Shown: piece by piece, positions 62,485 to 64,000 of the stretch
How the letters are laid out: each line of letters starts with the position of its first letter
How positions within the stretch are numbered: position 1 is the stretch's first letter
Origin: Achromobacter insolitus
GTDB lineage: Bacteria > Pseudomonadota > Gammaproteobacteria > Burkholderiales > Burkholderiaceae_B
Length of the DNA: 64,000 nt
Reading direction: 5' to 3'
NCBI RefSeq assembly: GCF_002209555.1
Contig: NZ_NJIF01000004.1
Coordinates: forward strand, 62,001-126,000
Position numbers and translations under genes: made by a program
Notes under the pieces: model-generated
The model's database searches: none
Told to the model about the DNA's origin: nothing
The model's input: only the letters and a program-made list of their open reading frames with translations

Positions 62485-64000
62485 CTACCGCAGGGCTTCA
62501 TAGATGCGGATCGCCAGGTCTTGGGAGATGCCGTCGACCGACGCCAGGTCTTCGATGCTGGCCGAGGCCACGCCGGAGAAGCCGCCGAAGCGGGCCAGCA
62601 GGCGCTGGCGGCGGCGGGCGCCGATGCCTTCGATTTCCTCCAGCCGCGAAACATTGCGCGCCTTGGCGCGGCGCGCCCGCATGCCGGTGATCGCGAAGCG
62701 GTGTGCCTCGTCGCGCACCTGGGCGATCAGCATCAGCGCGGCGGACTCCCCGCCCAGGGCCACCGGCGGCCGGGCGTCCGCGAACACCAGCGTTTCCAGG
62801 CCGACCTTGCGCCCTTCCCCCTTGGCTACGCCCACCAGCGTCTGGATATCCAGGCCCAGTTCCACGAACACCTGGCGGGCAACTTCGACTTGGCCCTTGC
62901 CGCCGTCGATCAGCACCAGGCCAGGCATGGGCGCCTCGCCGTCCGCGACCTTGGCGAAACGGCGGCTCAACACCTGGCGCATCGCGGCGTAGTCGTCGCC
63001 CGGCGTAATGCCAGCGATGTTGTAGCGCCGGTACAGCGACGGCTGCATGTCGTGGTGTTCGAAGACCACGCAGGATGCCTGCGTGGCCTCGCCCGCCGTG
63101 TGGCTGATATCGAAACACTCGATGCGCAGCGCGTCCAGCGCGGCCTCGTCCGTGTCCAGATCCAGCGCCTCGGCCAGCGCCAGCGTGCGCGCGGCGCGGG
63201 CGCCAGACTCCGTCAAGGCGCGGGCCAGGGCCATCTCGGCGTTCTTGGTCGCCTGTTCCAGCCAGGCCCGGCGTGCGCCCTGAGGGCGGGTCAATACGCG
63301 CGACGGGCGTCCGCCGGCCTGCTCCACCAGCAGCCCGATCAGGTCGGGATCCGGCAAGGCATGCGAACAGACCAGCACCGGCGGCATGGCGTTGTCCGTG
63401 TAATGCTGCGCGACAAAGGCCTCCAGCACCTGGGGCGCCGCCTCGCCTTCGGCATGCGCGGGAAAGAAGGGCTTATCGCCCAGATGGCGGCCACCGCGCA
63501 CCATCGCGAGGTTGACGCACACCTTGCCGCCCGCGATCGCCACCGCGATGATGTCGGTGTCTTCGCCGCTGACGTTCTCCATGGTCTGCTGGTGCAGCAC
63601 GCGCGCCAGCGAACCCATCTGATCGCGCAACGCCGCGGCCTCCTCGAAGCGCAGTTCGCTGGCGGCCTGCTGCATCCGGCTTTCGATCTCACCCATCACT
63701 TCCTTGGCCTCGCCATTCAGGAAGCGCACGGCGCGCTCGACGTCACGCTCGTAGCCGGCGGCGTCGATCGCGCCGACACAGGGTGCCGAACATCGCCCGA
63801 TCTGATGCAGCAGACAGGGCCGTGAACGGTTGGCGAAAACGGAGTCCTCGCAGGTACGCAGGCGGAAGACCTTCTGCAGGATCTGGATGGTCTCGCGCAC
63901 GGCCCAGGCGTTGGGAAACGGCCCGAAATACTGCCCGCGCTTGTTCGTCGCGCCGCGGTAATACGCAATGCGCGGCCACTCATGGCCGGTGATCAGCAGG
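62485..64000 (-). CDS. uvrC: Excinuclease ABC subunit C, 5' end outside window
   Basis: About 504 residues to the window edge; the N-terminal ~100 are missing. The visible parts are the end of the GIY-YIG domain ([34 protein letters not shown]), the Cys-rich [18 protein letters not shown], the UVR motif region ([28 protein letters not shown]), the RNase H-like C-terminal nuclease ([28 protein letters not shown]) and the terminal helix-hairpin-helix ([21 protein letters not shown]). It makes both incisions in nucleotide-excision repair. Confidence 0.96.
   Translation of the reverse strand, partial: LLITGHEWPRIAYYRGATNKRGQYFGPFPNAWAVRETIQILQKVFRLRTCEDSVFANRSRPCLLHQIGRCSAPCVGAIDAAGYERDVERAVRFLNGEAKEVMGEIESRMQQAASELRFEEAAALRDQMGSLARVLHQQTMENVSGEDTDIIAVAIAGGKVCVNLAMVRGGRHLGDKPFFPAHAEGEAAPQVLEAFVAQHYTDNAMPPVLVCSHALPDPDLIGLLVEQAGGRPSRVLTRPQGARRAWLEQATKNAEMALARALTESGARAARTLALAEALDLDTDEAALDALRIECFDISHTAGEATQASCVVFEHHDMQPSLYRRYNIAGITPGDDYAAMRQVLSRRFAKVADGEAPMPGLVLIDGGKGQVEVARQVFVELGLDIQTLVGVAKGEGRKVGLETLVFADARPPVALGGESAALMLIAQVRDEAHRFAITGMRARRAKARNVSRLEEIEGIGARRRQRLLARFGGFSGVASASIEDLASVDGISQDLAIRIYEALR

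Overview
The window reads as chromosomal DNA from a high-GC betaproteobacterium of the Alcaligenaceae, most like Achromobacter or Bordetella. The evidence is three separate Bug-type (tripartite tricarboxylate) solute-binding proteins, many LysR/IclR/AraC regulators paired with small catabolic operons, a cbb3 oxidase cluster with FNR/ANR boxes, and a uvrC-pgsA pair. Coding density is high. I saw no rRNA, tRNA, CRISPR array, prophage or insertion sequence.

Layout. 1-2242: end of an RND-type efflux operon (outer-membrane lipoprotein, then a membrane-fusion protein cut by the window edge). 2604-9960: PPK2 polyphosphate kinase, small stress or housekeeping genes, a truncated DUF1801 remnant, a LysR/RidA pair, and an IclR-controlled Bug protein plus 2-oxoglutarate dioxygenase. 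10058-12505: an uncharacterised 815-residue protein with four 13-residue Pro-rich repeats. 12931-24138: small accessory genes (GNAT, AraC/DJ-1, DUF1428, VOC, DUF1993, PHB-depolymerase-like esterase, hemolysin III, flavin monooxygenase, AraC/TauE, DUF4168, MerR/DUF2938, GST). 24171-31182: an ABC exporter, then a sugar-acid operon (Bug, PdxA2-like, rhamnonate-dehydratase-like, DHDPS-like aldolase) with a divergent LysR gene.

31674-38424 is the cbb3 oxidase locus: ccoI-like, ccoS, ccoN, ccoO, ccoQ, ccoP, ccoG, a short fixH and a 78-codon gene. Two identical FNR boxes lie ahead of ccoI and ccoN. The ccoI product keeps every membrane helix of a copper P-type ATPase but has lost the actuator and phosphorylation/nucleotide domains. 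38486-43202 is biotin synthesis: bioA divergent from bioF, a bioH-like gene and an in-frame bioC-bioD fusion.

43593-52424 is the most novel part: two adjacent giant genes (1392 and 1547 residues) behind a good sigma70 promoter, with no family I can name. 52456-56517 is a CoA-transferase/CoA-ester-lyase/Bug operon with a divergent LysR gene. It is followed by isocitrate lyase (aceA), queF, a diheme cytochrome c peroxidase, an MFS transporter, pgsA and the 3' part of uvrC.

Functional themes are microaerobic respiration, uptake and breakdown of organic and sugar acids by Bug-linked operons, biotin synthesis, and an undescribed pair (possibly a trio) of large soluble proteins.
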